From an uncultured Roseburia sp. (GTDB taxonomy: Bacteria > Bacillota > Clostridia > Lachnospirales > Lachnospiraceae): a stretch of DNA of 64,000 nt. Shown here piece by piece: positions 47,807 through 56,076 of the stretch (the stretch's first letter is position 1; every line of letters starts with the position of its first letter). Position numbers and translations under genes: made by a program. The notes under the pieces were generated by a model, which searched no databases, was not told where the DNA came from, and saw only the letters and a program-made list of their open reading frames with translations. The stretch is taken from the NCBI GenBank assembly GCA_947649645.1, contig CANSSP010000013.1, positions 32,731 through 96,730 of the forward strand. The letters run 5' to 3'.

Positions 47807-48181
47807 TCAGGTGATGACTTCATCGTAGAGGCGCAGAAGAAATTCATGCAACAGTTCCCGCAGCGTATCCCAGTACCTCTCTGTCACGAGATCACCGTCC
47901 GGCTGGGACGCTGTCACATCCATCACGGCGTCCAGAATCTCCGGATTGAGCGCGTCAAACGCTTCCTGCACCGCCGCCTCAAAATCACAATAACTCTCCT
48001 GTGTCAGATAAAGAATAAAATTATCTCTTTTTAGATTTGCGGCTTTATAGCCGTCTGTGAAAATCTCTTTTTCAGCCGTGGCAATCGCTTCAAATTCTGC
48101 CTTTACCATTTCATACTCCACCGCACAGTAATTTTCCGTAAAAAACGTATCAAAGACGGCCTTTTCGATCTTTTGTCCCAT
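47807..48181 (-). CDS. Hypothetical protein
   Basis: A 124-residue acidic protein, probably all helical, without a signal peptide or membrane segment. It has aromatic-rich stretches (FDTFFTENYCAVEYEMVKAEFEAI; RYWDTLRELLHEFLLRLYDE). A GGGGAGAAAGG purine run precedes the ATG. It is a single gene with its own terminator. No family is recognised. Confidence 0.65.
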   Translation of the reverse strand: MGQKIEKAVFDTFFTENYCAVEYEMVKAEFEAIATAEKEIFTDGYKAANLKRDNFILYLTQESYCDFEAAVQEAFDALNPEILDAVMDVTASQPDGDLVTERYWDTLRELLHEFLLRLYDEVIT

Positions 48182-48295
48182 CCTGCCTTTCTCCCCTTTC
48201 CCTTGTCATTGTCCGCCTGTTATGTTATTTTATCATAAGGTATACCGATATGTAAAAGAAAAACAGCGGAAACTGCAGCGGAAAGGAACAGAACC

Positions 48296-48478
48296 ATGTA
48301 TGAAAATCTCCCGAAGGACCCCATTATACTTTTAAGTTTTATCAACACCCGGCTTCGCGACCATTACAAATCTCTGGACGAGCTGGCCGATGCGCTTCCA
48401 GTCGATGTGCAGGAACTGACCGACACGCTTGGGGCAATCGATTATGAATACGACCCGGCAGTCAATCAGTTTGTGTAA
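48296..48478 (+). CDS. DUF4250 family small protein
   Basis: A 60-residue protein beginning near LPKDPIILLSFINTRLRDHYKSLDEL and ending IDYEYDPAVNQFV. This matches my memory of DUF4250, a conserved helical family of Firmicutes with unknown role. GGAAAGGAA precedes the ATG by about 6 bases. It stands alone, divergent from the hypothetical gene to its left. Confidence 0.8.
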   Translation: MYENLPKDPIILLSFINTRLRDHYKSLDELADALPVDVQELTDTLGAIDYEYDPAVNQFV

Positions 48479-48583
48479 TATAAACGTCTGCGGGCCATGC
48501 AGAGTTAACCACAGATCCGGAAATTTTATCGGAAGTGATAAAGAACGGAAAATGGCCGGAAATGATTTCACATTGGCAGACCA

Positions 48584-48611
48584 ATGGCCAGCGGGATAAC
48601 CCGCTGGCCAT
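48584..48611. terminator. Bidirectional hairpin ending the sucrose operon and the DUF4250 gene
   Basis: A 12-bp perfect stem (ATGGCCAGCGGG and its complement) with loop ATAA lies between convergent genes. There is no strong T run. Confidence 0.6.
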
Positions 48612-48618
48612 ACGCCCG

Positions 48619-49194
48619 TCACCTGGCTTCCTCATTTCGCAGATAACTGCGTACCTGCTTCCACGCCGGATAAAATTTTGTCATATATCCCCAGAATACC
48701 GCATTATGGCCGGCCTCCAGAATATGCGTCATCTCATGGACCACCACATATTCCAGACACTCCGGCGGTTTTTTCAACAGTGCCAGATTGAGATTGATAT
48801 GATGGCTTTTCACATTACAGGAACCCCACCGTGTTTTCATCTGTCGTATCGTAACACCGGAAACCGAAACTCCCATGACGGGCTCCCATTTCTTTACCAG
48901 GCTCTCCGCTTCTCTTTTCAGGAAGCGCTTCTGCTCCTCCAGTTCAGCCTTTGACAGCGCGGGAGTCTCCTTCCTCTTCCCGTCTGCTTTTTCATACTTT
49001 TGCCGGTATTTACGTATCCAGCCCTCACGTTCTTTCGCAAATGCCCGGATACAGTCGTCACTCATCCGAAGCGGCGCAGAAATCAGCACGGAACCGTCCT
49101 CTTTTTTTACGCGCAGATACATATTTTTTATATGCTTCTTTATCACGGTAATCGCAATCCCGTCTATATCCATCTGATACGTCCGATCCCCCAT
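48619..49194 (-). CDS. YgjP/DUF45-type metallopeptidase
   Basis: A 191-residue cytoplasmic protein with the zinc motif HEMTHILEAGHNAVFWGYM (HExxH plus a third His), preceded by TRWGSCNVKSHHINLNLAL, the DUF45 signature. Family function is poorly known; some members process or degrade cytoplasmic proteins. It lies 89 bases after the WYL gene on the same strand and is the last gene before the hairpin, so it may be cotranscribed with the sucrose operon. Confidence 0.87.
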   Translation of the reverse strand: MGDRTYQMDIDGIAITVIKKHIKNMYLRVKKEDGSVLISAPLRMSDDCIRAFAKEREGWIRKYRQKYEKADGKRKETPALSKAELEEQKRFLKREAESLVKKWEPVMGVSVSGVTIRQMKTRWGSCNVKSHHINLNLALLKKPPECLEYVVVHEMTHILEAGHNAVFWGYMTKFYPAWKQVRSYLRNEEAR

Positions 49195-49283
49195 CTGTGT
49201 CCGCCACTCCTTTTTCTCCGCCCTCTGTACGGGTTCAGCCGCACCGATCCCTTAAAAGTTCCTCTCGCCGATCGCAAAAATAC

Positions 49284-50270
49284 TTACATGTACTGCTCTA
49301 AGATCTCCTGCAGGTATTTCCGGTATGCCTGTGCGACCCTGGCCGGCCCGTCAATTTTCACCGAAGGCCCGAGTCCCGTCACCCAGCCAAAAAACTGTCT
49401 GCTCACGGCAACCTGCACGCGGACCTGAATCTTTTCATCTTCTCTCCGGCGCATTGCGATCTCTTTCCCAAAACGATCTATCATCACCCCCGTGAGACTT
49501 TCATCACAGGTCAGTGTCACCGTCTCTTCCTCACCCGCAAACATACCGAACGTTTTCCTGGAATAGGCCGCAATGTCAAAATCATCAAACTGGCCCTTTC
49601 CCTCCCGCCGCTCGTCAAGCAGGCCCAGCCGCAGCATCTTATCCACCCGGTAGTGCCTTATCATCCGGCTTCTCTCATCATAGGCAATCAGATAATAATT
49701 CTCATCATCCCAGGTCAGCAGCCAGGGGCTCACCACATAAAAAGACCCGTCGCGCCGCAGCCGCATCTCCTTATCGGCGCTCCACTCAAAATACTGAAAA
49801 CGGATTTTGGCGTTTTCGGAAATTGCATTGTAAATCAGATCCACGTTATAGTAAATATTTTCATTCGCCGCCTTATTCCGGTTTGTGACCACAACCTGAC
49901 GGTGGAGCTGCCGCGCCTGTGCATGGCTGCAGAGCGTTTCCAGCTTGGCAATCAGTTCACTGGATTTTTTGGAAGTAATAAACTTGGAAGACTGCACCGC
50001 ATCCACAAGAACCTTCAGTTCCGCAAGTTCAAACTGACGGCTGGCGAGATAATAGCCGCCTGGCCGTTCCTTTATCCGGATAATATCCATTCCAAAATCA
50101 CTCAGCACATCCATATCACTGTAAATACTCTTGCGCTCCGCCGTGATCCCGTGAAGCGCAAGATAATCGATGATCTCCGCCATCGTTGCGGCATGTTCCT
50201 CATCCGTCCGTTCTGACAACAGCCGCATAAGGTAGAGCAGTTTCTGCTTCTGTTTTTCTGATTTGGCCAT
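49284..50270 (-). CDS. WYL-domain transcriptional regulator
   Basis: A 328-residue regulator: an N-terminal winged helix (KQKLLYLMRLLSERTDEEHAATMAEIIDYL) followed by a WYL domain (IRFQYFEWSADKEMRLRRDGSFYVVSPWLLTWDDENYYLIAYDERSRMIRHYRVDKM, abbreviated here by its ends) and a WCX extension. WYL proteins bind small ligands or nucleic acids. AAGGAG precedes ATG 50270; the frame extends 14 codons further without support. It starts 19 bases after the LacI-type gene, so the operon ends with two regulators in tandem. Confidence 0.9.
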   Translation of the reverse strand: MAKSEKQKQKLLYLMRLLSERTDEEHAATMAEIIDYLALHGITAERKSIYSDMDVLSDFGMDIIRIKERPGGYYLASRQFELAELKVLVDAVQSSKFITSKKSSELIAKLETLCSHAQARQLHRQVVVTNRNKAANENIYYNVDLIYNAISENAKIRFQYFEWSADKEMRLRRDGSFYVVSPWLLTWDDENYYLIAYDERSRMIRHYRVDKMLRLGLLDERREGKGQFDDFDIAAYSRKTFGMFAGEEETVTLTCDESLTGVMIDRFGKEIAMRRREDEKIQVRVQVAVSRQFFGWVTGLGPSVKIDGPARVAQAYRKYLQEILEQYM

Positions 50271-50289
50271 TAGAGCAGACTCCTTTTTC

Positions 50290-51273
50290 TCAGCATGACT
50301 CCTCATGTTCAACGATCTGAAACCCCAGCCTCACCGCCCTGACTGCGGCATCTCTGTGGTCAAACAACTCAAACAGCATTGAAACGGCGATTTCGCCGCT
50401 CTTCTCATAAGCGTAATGCACAGTCATAAGCGGCGGTGTCGTGACTCTCGCCAGCGTGGAATCCCCATGTCCGGCAACCAGCACTTCCTCCGGTACACAA
50501 AGCCCGCTCTCCTTCAGGTACTGCATGGCGCCGATCGCAAGCGAATCCGTTGCACAGATCAGCCCGTCGAGCGGGCCGAAACGGGCAAGCAGTTCTTTCG
50601 CTTTCTCATGCCCGGACTCCATGGAAAAAGAAGCGATTACATATCGTTCCGCCAGATTTTCAAATCCCATATCACACACGGCGTCCCGGTAGCCTCTGCG
50701 GCGTTCCCGTCCGACTGCCCTGTCTTCTTCCATCGCACTGATATAGCCCAGCGAAGTCCTTCCTCTCTCCAGAAGATGCTTTGTGAGCTCATAACACGCG
50801 TGATAGTCATCGTGATAAACACTGCAGAAACCGGAGAGCTCCTGCCCGACGATCACAACCGGAACCTTCATCTGCTTTAAGGCACGGACATGCGCCTCTG
50901 AAAATACCGTGGCAACCAGGATTACACCGTCAACCTGTTTGTGATTGAACACAGACAGATACTCAATTTCTTTTTCCGGGGTGTTCTGCGTGACGGACAA
51001 CAGCATCTGATAACCACTCTCATTTACGACGGAAAGAATCCCTTCCACCACCCTGCCGATCGAGGCGGAGGCAATCTTAGGCACGATCACGCCGATCATT
51101 TTCGTTTTTTTCGTGCGCAATGTCTGGGCCTGCACCGACGGACGGTATCCCGTCTCGCTGACGACTTTCTGGATTGCCTCCCTCTTCTCCTCCGACACGT
51201 ATCCGTTATTGAAATAGCGGGAAACGGCAGCACTGGAAACTCCGGCCAGCTTTGCGATTTCTGCTATGTTCAT
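50290..51273 (-). CDS. LacI-family transcriptional regulator
   Basis: A 327-residue repressor: an N-terminal helix-turn-helix (NIAEIAKLAGVSSAAVSRYFNNGYVSEEKREAIQKV), then the hinge and a periplasmic-binding-protein-like sugar domain (MIGVIVPKIAS; DGLICATDSLAIGAMQYLKESG). GGGAGG precedes the ATG, 10 bases after the amylosucrase stop. By position it should sense sucrose or a product and control this operon. The palindrome TGTAATCGATTTCA at 55750 is as suitable for it as for CcpA. Confidence 0.93.
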   Translation of the reverse strand: MNIAEIAKLAGVSSAAVSRYFNNGYVSEEKREAIQKVVSETGYRPSVQAQTLRTKKTKMIGVIVPKIASASIGRVVEGILSVVNESGYQMLLSVTQNTPEKEIEYLSVFNHKQVDGVILVATVFSEAHVRALKQMKVPVVIVGQELSGFCSVYHDDYHACYELTKHLLERGRTSLGYISAMEEDRAVGRERRRGYRDAVCDMGFENLAERYVIASFSMESGHEKAKELLARFGPLDGLICATDSLAIGAMQYLKESGLCVPEEVLVAGHGDSTLARVTTPPLMTVHYAYEKSGEIAVSMLFELFDHRDAAVRAVRLGFQIVEHEESC

Positions 51274-51283
51274 CGCTACCTCC

Positions 51284-53215
51284 CTACCGTACTACCTTTT
51301 TCAGATAGTAAAAACCATATGCCGGTACCGGCACGGAATCTGCCTTGATTTCTTTTCCAGAGATCAGATCCACATACGCTCCGTCCGTCTCACTGATCCA
51401 TGCCGTCTTATCATACTCGCTGAAATTAAACAGTCCAAGAATTTTTTCTCCGTCAAAATAGCGTCCCATGCAGAGCACACCCGGCTCCCAGGTATCGATC
51501 GTCCATGTATCGGCGTTTGAGACAAATACTTTTTCACTCCTGCGGATCTGCTCCAGCCTCTTTAACCCCATAAAAACCCGTCCCTCCACTGTCGCGGGAT
51601 CCGAAATGCGCTCCGCCAGCGTCCAGTTCATCGGGCCACGGTGAATGTATCTGGAATCCGCCGCCTTCAACGGGTTTTCTTTGTATGTATAATCGTTCAC
51701 CTGGCCGATCTCATCCCCGCTGTAAAGTACCGGGATTCCGGACTGCATAAACATATATGCGTGCAGCATGATATCGAGCCGGACTGCCGCATCCATCGCA
51801 GCCGCATTCTGTTCAAAACCAGCCTTTTCGATTCCGCACATAGATGCCGTCGTTCCGCAGAATCTTGCGTCTCCCGTCACCGGATCGGCATTGTAAAGCT
51901 CTCCACGGCTGTTGCTGTCTCCCGCATACCCCTGAAAATAATCATTCAGATATTTTTTGTGTGAGCGCTCTCCGATACCGTCCAGCATCAGCGTGCCAAA
52001 ATCGAGCCCCCAGCCGATATCGTCATGGCAGCGGAGATAATTTAAAAATACATAGTCTTTCGGCAGCGAATTAACGATATCAAGCTGTTTTTTTAACAGC
52101 CGGACATCCCGCGACGCCACCGTATGCCAGGTTGTCGCCATCGTCGTCACATTGTAGAGCATATGACATTCGGGCTTTTCCACCGTTCCGAAATATGGAA
52201 CGACTTTTTCCGGCTCCATGACAACTTCTCCCAGCAGCAAAATTCCCGGACAGACAATCTCGCCGATCATGCGCATCATACGCACAATCGTGTGAACCTG
52301 CGGCAGATTGCGGCACTGTGTATTCAGTTCTTTCCAGATATAAGGCACGGCATCGATACGGATAATGTCAATTCCTTTGTTTGCCAGAAACAGGAAATTG
52401 TACATCATCTCATTAAAGACACGCGGATTTTTATAATTCAGATCCCACTGGTACGGGTAAAATGTTGTCATTACAAAATGCCCGATATCCGGCAGCCATG
52501 TAAAATTGCCGGGAGCCGTCGTCGGAAACACCTGCGGTACCGTTTTCTCATATGCAGACGGAATCCGGTCGTTGTCAAAGAAAAAGTACCGGCTCATATA
52601 TTCGCCTTCGCCCCGACGTGCACGTTTTGCCCACTCATGGTCTTCCGAAGTATGGTTCATCACGAAATCCATACAGACGTTGATTTTTTTCTTATGGCAG
52701 GCCGCCGTCAGGCTTTCCAGATCTTCCATGGTCCCCAGGTTCTCCTGCACCTTTCTGAAATCGGCCACGGCATATCCGCCGTCGGAACGCCCCTCCGGCG
52801 TCTCAAGAAACGGCATGAGATGCACATAATTTACATTGCACTTCTCAAGGTAATCCAGTCTTTTTTCCACGCCTTTCATATTTCCCGCAAAATTGTCAAT
52901 ATAAAACATCATGCCCAGCATGTCGTTGCTCTTATACCAGTCCGGCCCGGCTTCCCGCTCGCCATCCAGCGCCTTCAGCGCGGCCTTTCTTTCCTTATAA
53001 AAACACTCCATCTGGTCACAGAGCTCGGCAAACATAGAGCCGTTGTCGTAAAGCTCCATATAAAGCCAGCGCAGTTCGTCAATGTGACGGTCAAATCTCT
53101 TCCGGTAAAGGTTTTCTTCTTCCTGTGTCCATGCGGAAACTGTCTGTTCTGCCTCTTTTACCGCCGATCTCTTTTTCTGATTCACCGGCTGTTTTTTTTC
53201 GACTGATTTCTTCAT
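51284..53215 (-). CDS. Amylosucrase-like GH13 enzyme
   Basis: A 643-residue alpha-amylase-fold enzyme of the amylosucrase/sucrose hydrolase group (GH13_4). It has the long helical N-terminal domain of that group (RKRFDRHIDELRWLYMELYDN). The barrel motifs are VHLMPFLETPEGRSDGGYAV, CMDFVMNHTSEDHEWA, IIRIDAVPYIW (nucleophile Asp), LLGEVVM (acid/base Glu) and LRCHDDIGWG (stabilising Asp). It has no signal peptide, so it acts inside the cell on imported sucrose, giving glucan or glucose plus fructose. The adjacent fructokinase supports this. GGGAGG lies 5 bases before ATG 53215. Related sucrose phosphorylases are shorter. Confidence 0.88.
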   Translation of the reverse strand: MKKSVEKKQPVNQKKRSAVKEAEQTVSAWTQEEENLYRKRFDRHIDELRWLYMELYDNGSMFAELCDQMECFYKERKAALKALDGEREAGPDWYKSNDMLGMMFYIDNFAGNMKGVEKRLDYLEKCNVNYVHLMPFLETPEGRSDGGYAVADFRKVQENLGTMEDLESLTAACHKKKINVCMDFVMNHTSEDHEWAKRARRGEGEYMSRYFFFDNDRIPSAYEKTVPQVFPTTAPGNFTWLPDIGHFVMTTFYPYQWDLNYKNPRVFNEMMYNFLFLANKGIDIIRIDAVPYIWKELNTQCRNLPQVHTIVRMMRMIGEIVCPGILLLGEVVMEPEKVVPYFGTVEKPECHMLYNVTTMATTWHTVASRDVRLLKKQLDIVNSLPKDYVFLNYLRCHDDIGWGLDFGTLMLDGIGERSHKKYLNDYFQGYAGDSNSRGELYNADPVTGDARFCGTTASMCGIEKAGFEQNAAAMDAAVRLDIMLHAYMFMQSGIPVLYSGDEIGQVNDYTYKENPLKAADSRYIHRGPMNWTLAERISDPATVEGRVFMGLKRLEQIRRSEKVFVSNADTWTIDTWEPGVLCMGRYFDGEKILGLFNFSEYDKTAWISETDGAYVDLISGKEIKADSVPVPAYGFYYLKKVVR

Positions 53216-53321
53216 GTTATCCTCCCGTCCTGCCAATTATTTCTATTTCTCTGTCATCTGACCCCCGCCATCAGAACCCGCTTTCCCCTCGTGTGACCTT
53301 CTGCCTTTCTGGTGAGTGTTT

Positions 53322-53579
53322 TTACAGATTGCTCTCAAAAAATGCTCTGATACCCTCAAACGCCGTTTCCTCGTCCGGGCCTTCCACAGAAACCACAACG
53401 TGATCGCCGCACCTGACTCCCATCGCCATCACGGACATCAGTCTGCCCGCCTCCGCCGATTTTCCGTCCTTCGTGATCTGAATTTTACTCTCATATTTCT
53501 TAGCTTCCTTTGCAAGAACCCCTGCCGGTCTCGCATGGATTCCCAGTTCATCCTTGATAACATACTCGAATGTCTTCAT
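53322..53579 (-). CDS. HPr-like phosphocarrier with His15 but Arg46
   Basis: An 85-residue HPr fold aligning without gaps to Bacillus HPr. The PTS phosphorylation site LGIHARPAG puts His at position 15. The HprK site is changed: GKSAEAGRLMSVMAMGV has Arg exactly at position 46 where HPr has Ser. It should accept phosphate from enzyme I but not be phosphorylated by HPr kinase, hence would not be a CcpA corepressor. It lies inside the sucrose operon with no PTS permease next to it. ATG 53579 gives the normal HPr start; the frame extends 28 codons further into the HAD gene. Confidence 0.87.
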   Translation of the reverse strand: MKTFEYVIKDELGIHARPAGVLAKEAKKYESKIQITKDGKSAEAGRLMSVMAMGVRCGDHVVVSVEGPDEETAFEGIRAFFESNL

Positions 53580-53595
53580 CGCTCTTCTCCTCCTG

Positions 53596-54450
53596 TCAGC
53601 AAAGTCCGTATTTCTGAAACATAATCCGGATTCCGTCTTCTCCGACTCCCGGACAGATATCATCTGCGATCCGTTTTAATTCCTGGTTTCCGTCGCGCAT
53701 ACAGATCCCCACGCCCGCCGTTTTTAACATCTCCATATCGTTCATGCTGTCCCCGAATGCAATCGAATCGGAAACCTCCATACCCACACAGCTTAAGACA
53801 CGCTCAACTGCCTTTCCCTTATTAAACTTTCTGTTGATCAGCTCTCCGTTAATGATACCGGGCAAGTCCCCCATGTCCTGGATACAGAACTGAAACTCAT
53901 CCGAAAGCGCCTCCATCGGTTCCACAAGGCGCTCCCTGGACGGACTCATAAATCCGATTTTATACACGGGCAGCCCGCTGTATTCCTCCATCGGGAGTAT
54001 ATTTAACGATTTCTCAATCTGTTCCCTCATACGGATCAATTCGCTGTTGCCCTCTTTCGTATCATGCATTTTCAGATACTCCCGAAATTCTTTATCCGTA
54101 TAAGAACCGTCCCGGCACTCCGCTGTCCGGTACACTCCGTTTCTCTCAAGAACCTCCATTGCACGCCTGCTCTGTTCTTCTGTCATGGGGCAGTCATAGA
54201 TGACCTTCCCCTGACACATAACATAACCTCCCGCGCTCGCGACAACGCCGTCAAATCCATACCGAAGCAACGGAGAAAGCATCCCTAAATTCCGCCCGGT
54301 ACACAAAAATACCAGATGTCCGTTTTCTCTTGCCCGCCGGATTGCATCAACCGCAGATTCCGGCGGAACACTCCTGCCCGGCTCTGTCAGCGTACCGTCG
54401 ATATCGAGAAATATGATCCTGCGTCCGCTGCATTTTATGCCCATCTCCAT
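53596..54450 (-). CDS. HAD-superfamily hydrolase, Cof type
   Basis: A 284-residue phosphatase. It has motif I FLDIDGTLTEPGR (nucleophile Asp), motif II FLCTGR, the C2B cap in the middle, Lys in NRKFNKGKAVERVL, and motif IV IAFGDSMNDMEML. The Cof group removes phosphate from sugars or nucleotides. Placed between fructokinase and HPr in the sucrose operon, it may act on a sugar phosphate such as sucrose-6-phosphate or fructose phosphate; that is a guess from position. AGAGGAAG precedes the ATG. Confidence 0.88.
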   Translation of the reverse strand: MEMGIKCSGRRIIFLDIDGTLTEPGRSVPPESAVDAIRRARENGHLVFLCTGRNLGMLSPLLRYGFDGVVASAGGYVMCQGKVIYDCPMTEEQSRRAMEVLERNGVYRTAECRDGSYTDKEFREYLKMHDTKEGNSELIRMREQIEKSLNILPMEEYSGLPVYKIGFMSPSRERLVEPMEALSDEFQFCIQDMGDLPGIINGELINRKFNKGKAVERVLSCVGMEVSDSIAFGDSMNDMEMLKTAGVGICMRDGNQELKRIADDICPGVGEDGIRIMFQKYGLC

Positions 54451-54476
54451 CTCTCTTCCTCTCTTCTTATGTCTGT

Positions 54477-55436
54477 TTAACGCCGCGCAAGTGCTTCCAC
54501 TTCACTTTTATCCGGCATTACGCGGAGCGCGCCTTTCCTCGTCGTAATCAGCGACGCTGCCGCATTCGCAAAGCAGAGCATCTCCTTTAATTCCTGCTCT
54601 GTATAATCCCTCCATCCGTGTTCCAGCACAAAATTGAGCACACAGGCGCAAAACGTATCTCCTGCTCCGGTCGTCTCAACCGTATTCGCCTGTACAAAAG
54701 CCGGGTACTCTGCCCTTACATCCTTCATATATGCCCTGCTGCCCTCTTTTCCAAGTGAAAGAAGGATGAGCGGAATCGCGAAACGCTCCTTCAGCACCCC
54801 GATGGCTTTGTCAAAATCCTTCTCTCCGGTCAGCCACTGTATCTCATTATCCGATATTTTCAGAATCTGACAATGCTCCATCCCAAACAATATCTGACGC
54901 CGTGCTTCCTCCAGACTCTCCCAGAGCGGTTCTCTTAAATTTGGATCGAACGAGAGGATTGCCCCGCTTTTTTCTGCAATCGATATCGCTTTTTCTGTCG
55001 CCTTCCGGCACCCCTCATGCGTCATTGACAGCGTTCCGAAATGAAAAATACGACAGTTTTTTATCCGTTCCTCATCCAGATCATCCTCCGTAAGCATCAT
55101 ATCGGCCCCTGGATTCCGGTAAAAAGAAAATTCGCGGTCGCCGTCCTCTTTTGTATGTACAAACGCCAGCGTGGTATGGACTTTCTCATCCCGTTTTAAG
55201 CCCCGCGTGTCGATTCCTGTCTCGTTAAGCACTGCTTTAAGCCGGTCCCCAAACATATCGCTTCCGATTTTGCCGATAAATGCCGTCTTTTTTCCGAGTC
55301 TGTTTAACATCGCCAGGACATTACAGGGCGCCCCGCCCGGATTCGCCTCAAGCAGAGGATTTCCCTGTGCACTCATTCCGCTTTCCGTAAAGTCAATCAG
55401 GAGTTCTCCCAGTGCCGTTACATCATATCCTTCCAT
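54477..55436 (-). CDS. scrK: Fructokinase, PfkB family
   Basis: A ribokinase-fold kinase of 319 residues. It has GELLIDFTESG at the N-terminus, ANPGGAPCNVLAMLNRLG, the SFDPNLREPLW segment, and the ATP/anion hole motif TVETTGAGDTFCACVL with catalytic Asp. Sequence and context with amylosucrase point to fructose phosphorylation. ATG 55436 has GGGTGG about 10 bases before it; a TTG three codons up is less likely. The start is 29 bases after the Crh-like gene. Confidence 0.9.
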   Translation of the reverse strand: MEGYDVTALGELLIDFTESGMSAQGNPLLEANPGGAPCNVLAMLNRLGKKTAFIGKIGSDMFGDRLKAVLNETGIDTRGLKRDEKVHTTLAFVHTKEDGDREFSFYRNPGADMMLTEDDLDEERIKNCRIFHFGTLSMTHEGCRKATEKAISIAEKSGAILSFDPNLREPLWESLEEARRQILFGMEHCQILKISDNEIQWLTGEKDFDKAIGVLKERFAIPLILLSLGKEGSRAYMKDVRAEYPAFVQANTVETTGAGDTFCACVLNFVLEHGWRDYTEQELKEMLCFANAAASLITTRKGALRVMPDKSEVEALARR

Positions 55437-55465
55437 ACCGTACAAACCACCCTTCTAAACTAAAA

Positions 55466-55705
55466 TCACACAACTGCTTTTTCAAGTAAAAACGGAGAAA
55501 TCTTCTCAACAATCCTTCTGTCATCCGAATCGCACCTTAACTGCAACGGCTCCGACAAATCCAGCGCCAGTATCCCAAGTATCGACTTCGCATTCACGAT
55601 TTTGCGTCCGGAACGCAGATCACAATGTGCTTCGAATGTATCAACCATGTTTACAAACCGTTTTACCTGCTCTGCATCTTTGAATTTAATGTATACCTGC
55701 TGCAT
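55466..55705 (-). CDS. Crh/HPr-like protein with Ser46 site but no His15
   Basis: A 79-residue protein with an HPr-type sequence in its second half. NAKSILGILALDLSEPLQL keeps the serine of the HprK site (Ser41 here, equivalent to Ser46). The first half (YIKFKDAEQVKRFVNMVD) has no histidine where HPr has His15; the only His is in FEAHCDL. This is the logic of Bacillus Crh: a CcpA cofactor when phosphorylated on Ser but not a PTS phosphocarrier. Length and N-terminus differ from true Crh, so I call it Crh-like. AAGGAGGAG precedes the ATG. It is the first gene of the sucrose operon, with a cre-like site just upstream. Confidence 0.78.
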   Translation of the reverse strand: MQQVYIKFKDAEQVKRFVNMVDTFEAHCDLRSGRKIVNAKSILGILALDLSEPLQLRCDSDDRRIVEKISPFLLEKAVV

Positions 55706-55749
55706 AATGCATTCTCCTCCTTCTGTCAGATTTTTTCAAAAGCGCTCTG

Positions 55750-55763
55750 TGTAATCGATTTCA
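55750..55763. promoter_or_regulatory. cre-like operator (CcpA consensus)
   Basis: TGTAATCGATTTCA fits the published cre consensus TGWAANCGNTNWCA at every position. It lies 45 bases before the Crh-like ATG. A minus-strand TATAAT at 55777-55782 would place the transcription start near 55770, so the site falls just downstream, a roadblock position. LacI-family operators have the same central CG symmetry, so the operon's own LacI regulator is an alternative reader. Confidence 0.6.
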
Positions 55764-55869
55764 CTTTTCGAAAGATATTATAATCGCGTCTGCCGGAAAT
55801 GTATATTGACAAATTCCATAATTTTGAAGATTTTTTTTGTCAAAAATGCTGTACGAAAACCAGTATATA

Positions 55870-55878
55870 TGCTATAAT
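55870..55878 (+). promoter_or_regulatory. Extended -10 promoter of the glp-type operon
   Basis: TGC-TATAAT on the plus strand, about 30 bases before the leader terminator. The -35 is poor. Confidence 0.55.
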
Positions 55879-55909
55879 CATAAAAGAACATAAAAACTAC
55901 CGGGAGATG

Positions 55910-55962
55910 AGAGCAGGGTAATGAGAACGATTCTATCGTTCTGTTGCTTTTGCTCTTTTTTT
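55910..55962 (+). terminator. Leader terminator, probable GlpP antitermination target
   Basis: AGAGCA pairs with TGCTCT, and an inner AGAACGA/TCGTTCT hairpin is enclosed; seven T follow. It stands between the promoter and the first gene, 115 bases before the ATG, so transcription must read through it. The operon itself encodes the antiterminator GlpP, which in Bacillus acts on the glpD leader with glycerol-3-phosphate. Confidence 0.75.
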
Positions 55963-56076
55963 GTTTTATCCGCAGAGCTGACTCACACAGAACTGCCGTG
56001 CCTTCAAAAACCTGCCGCATACCAGGCAGGCCGAAAAACAGCCTTCCGGAAATCCTCAAAGTAAAGGAGTAACACT

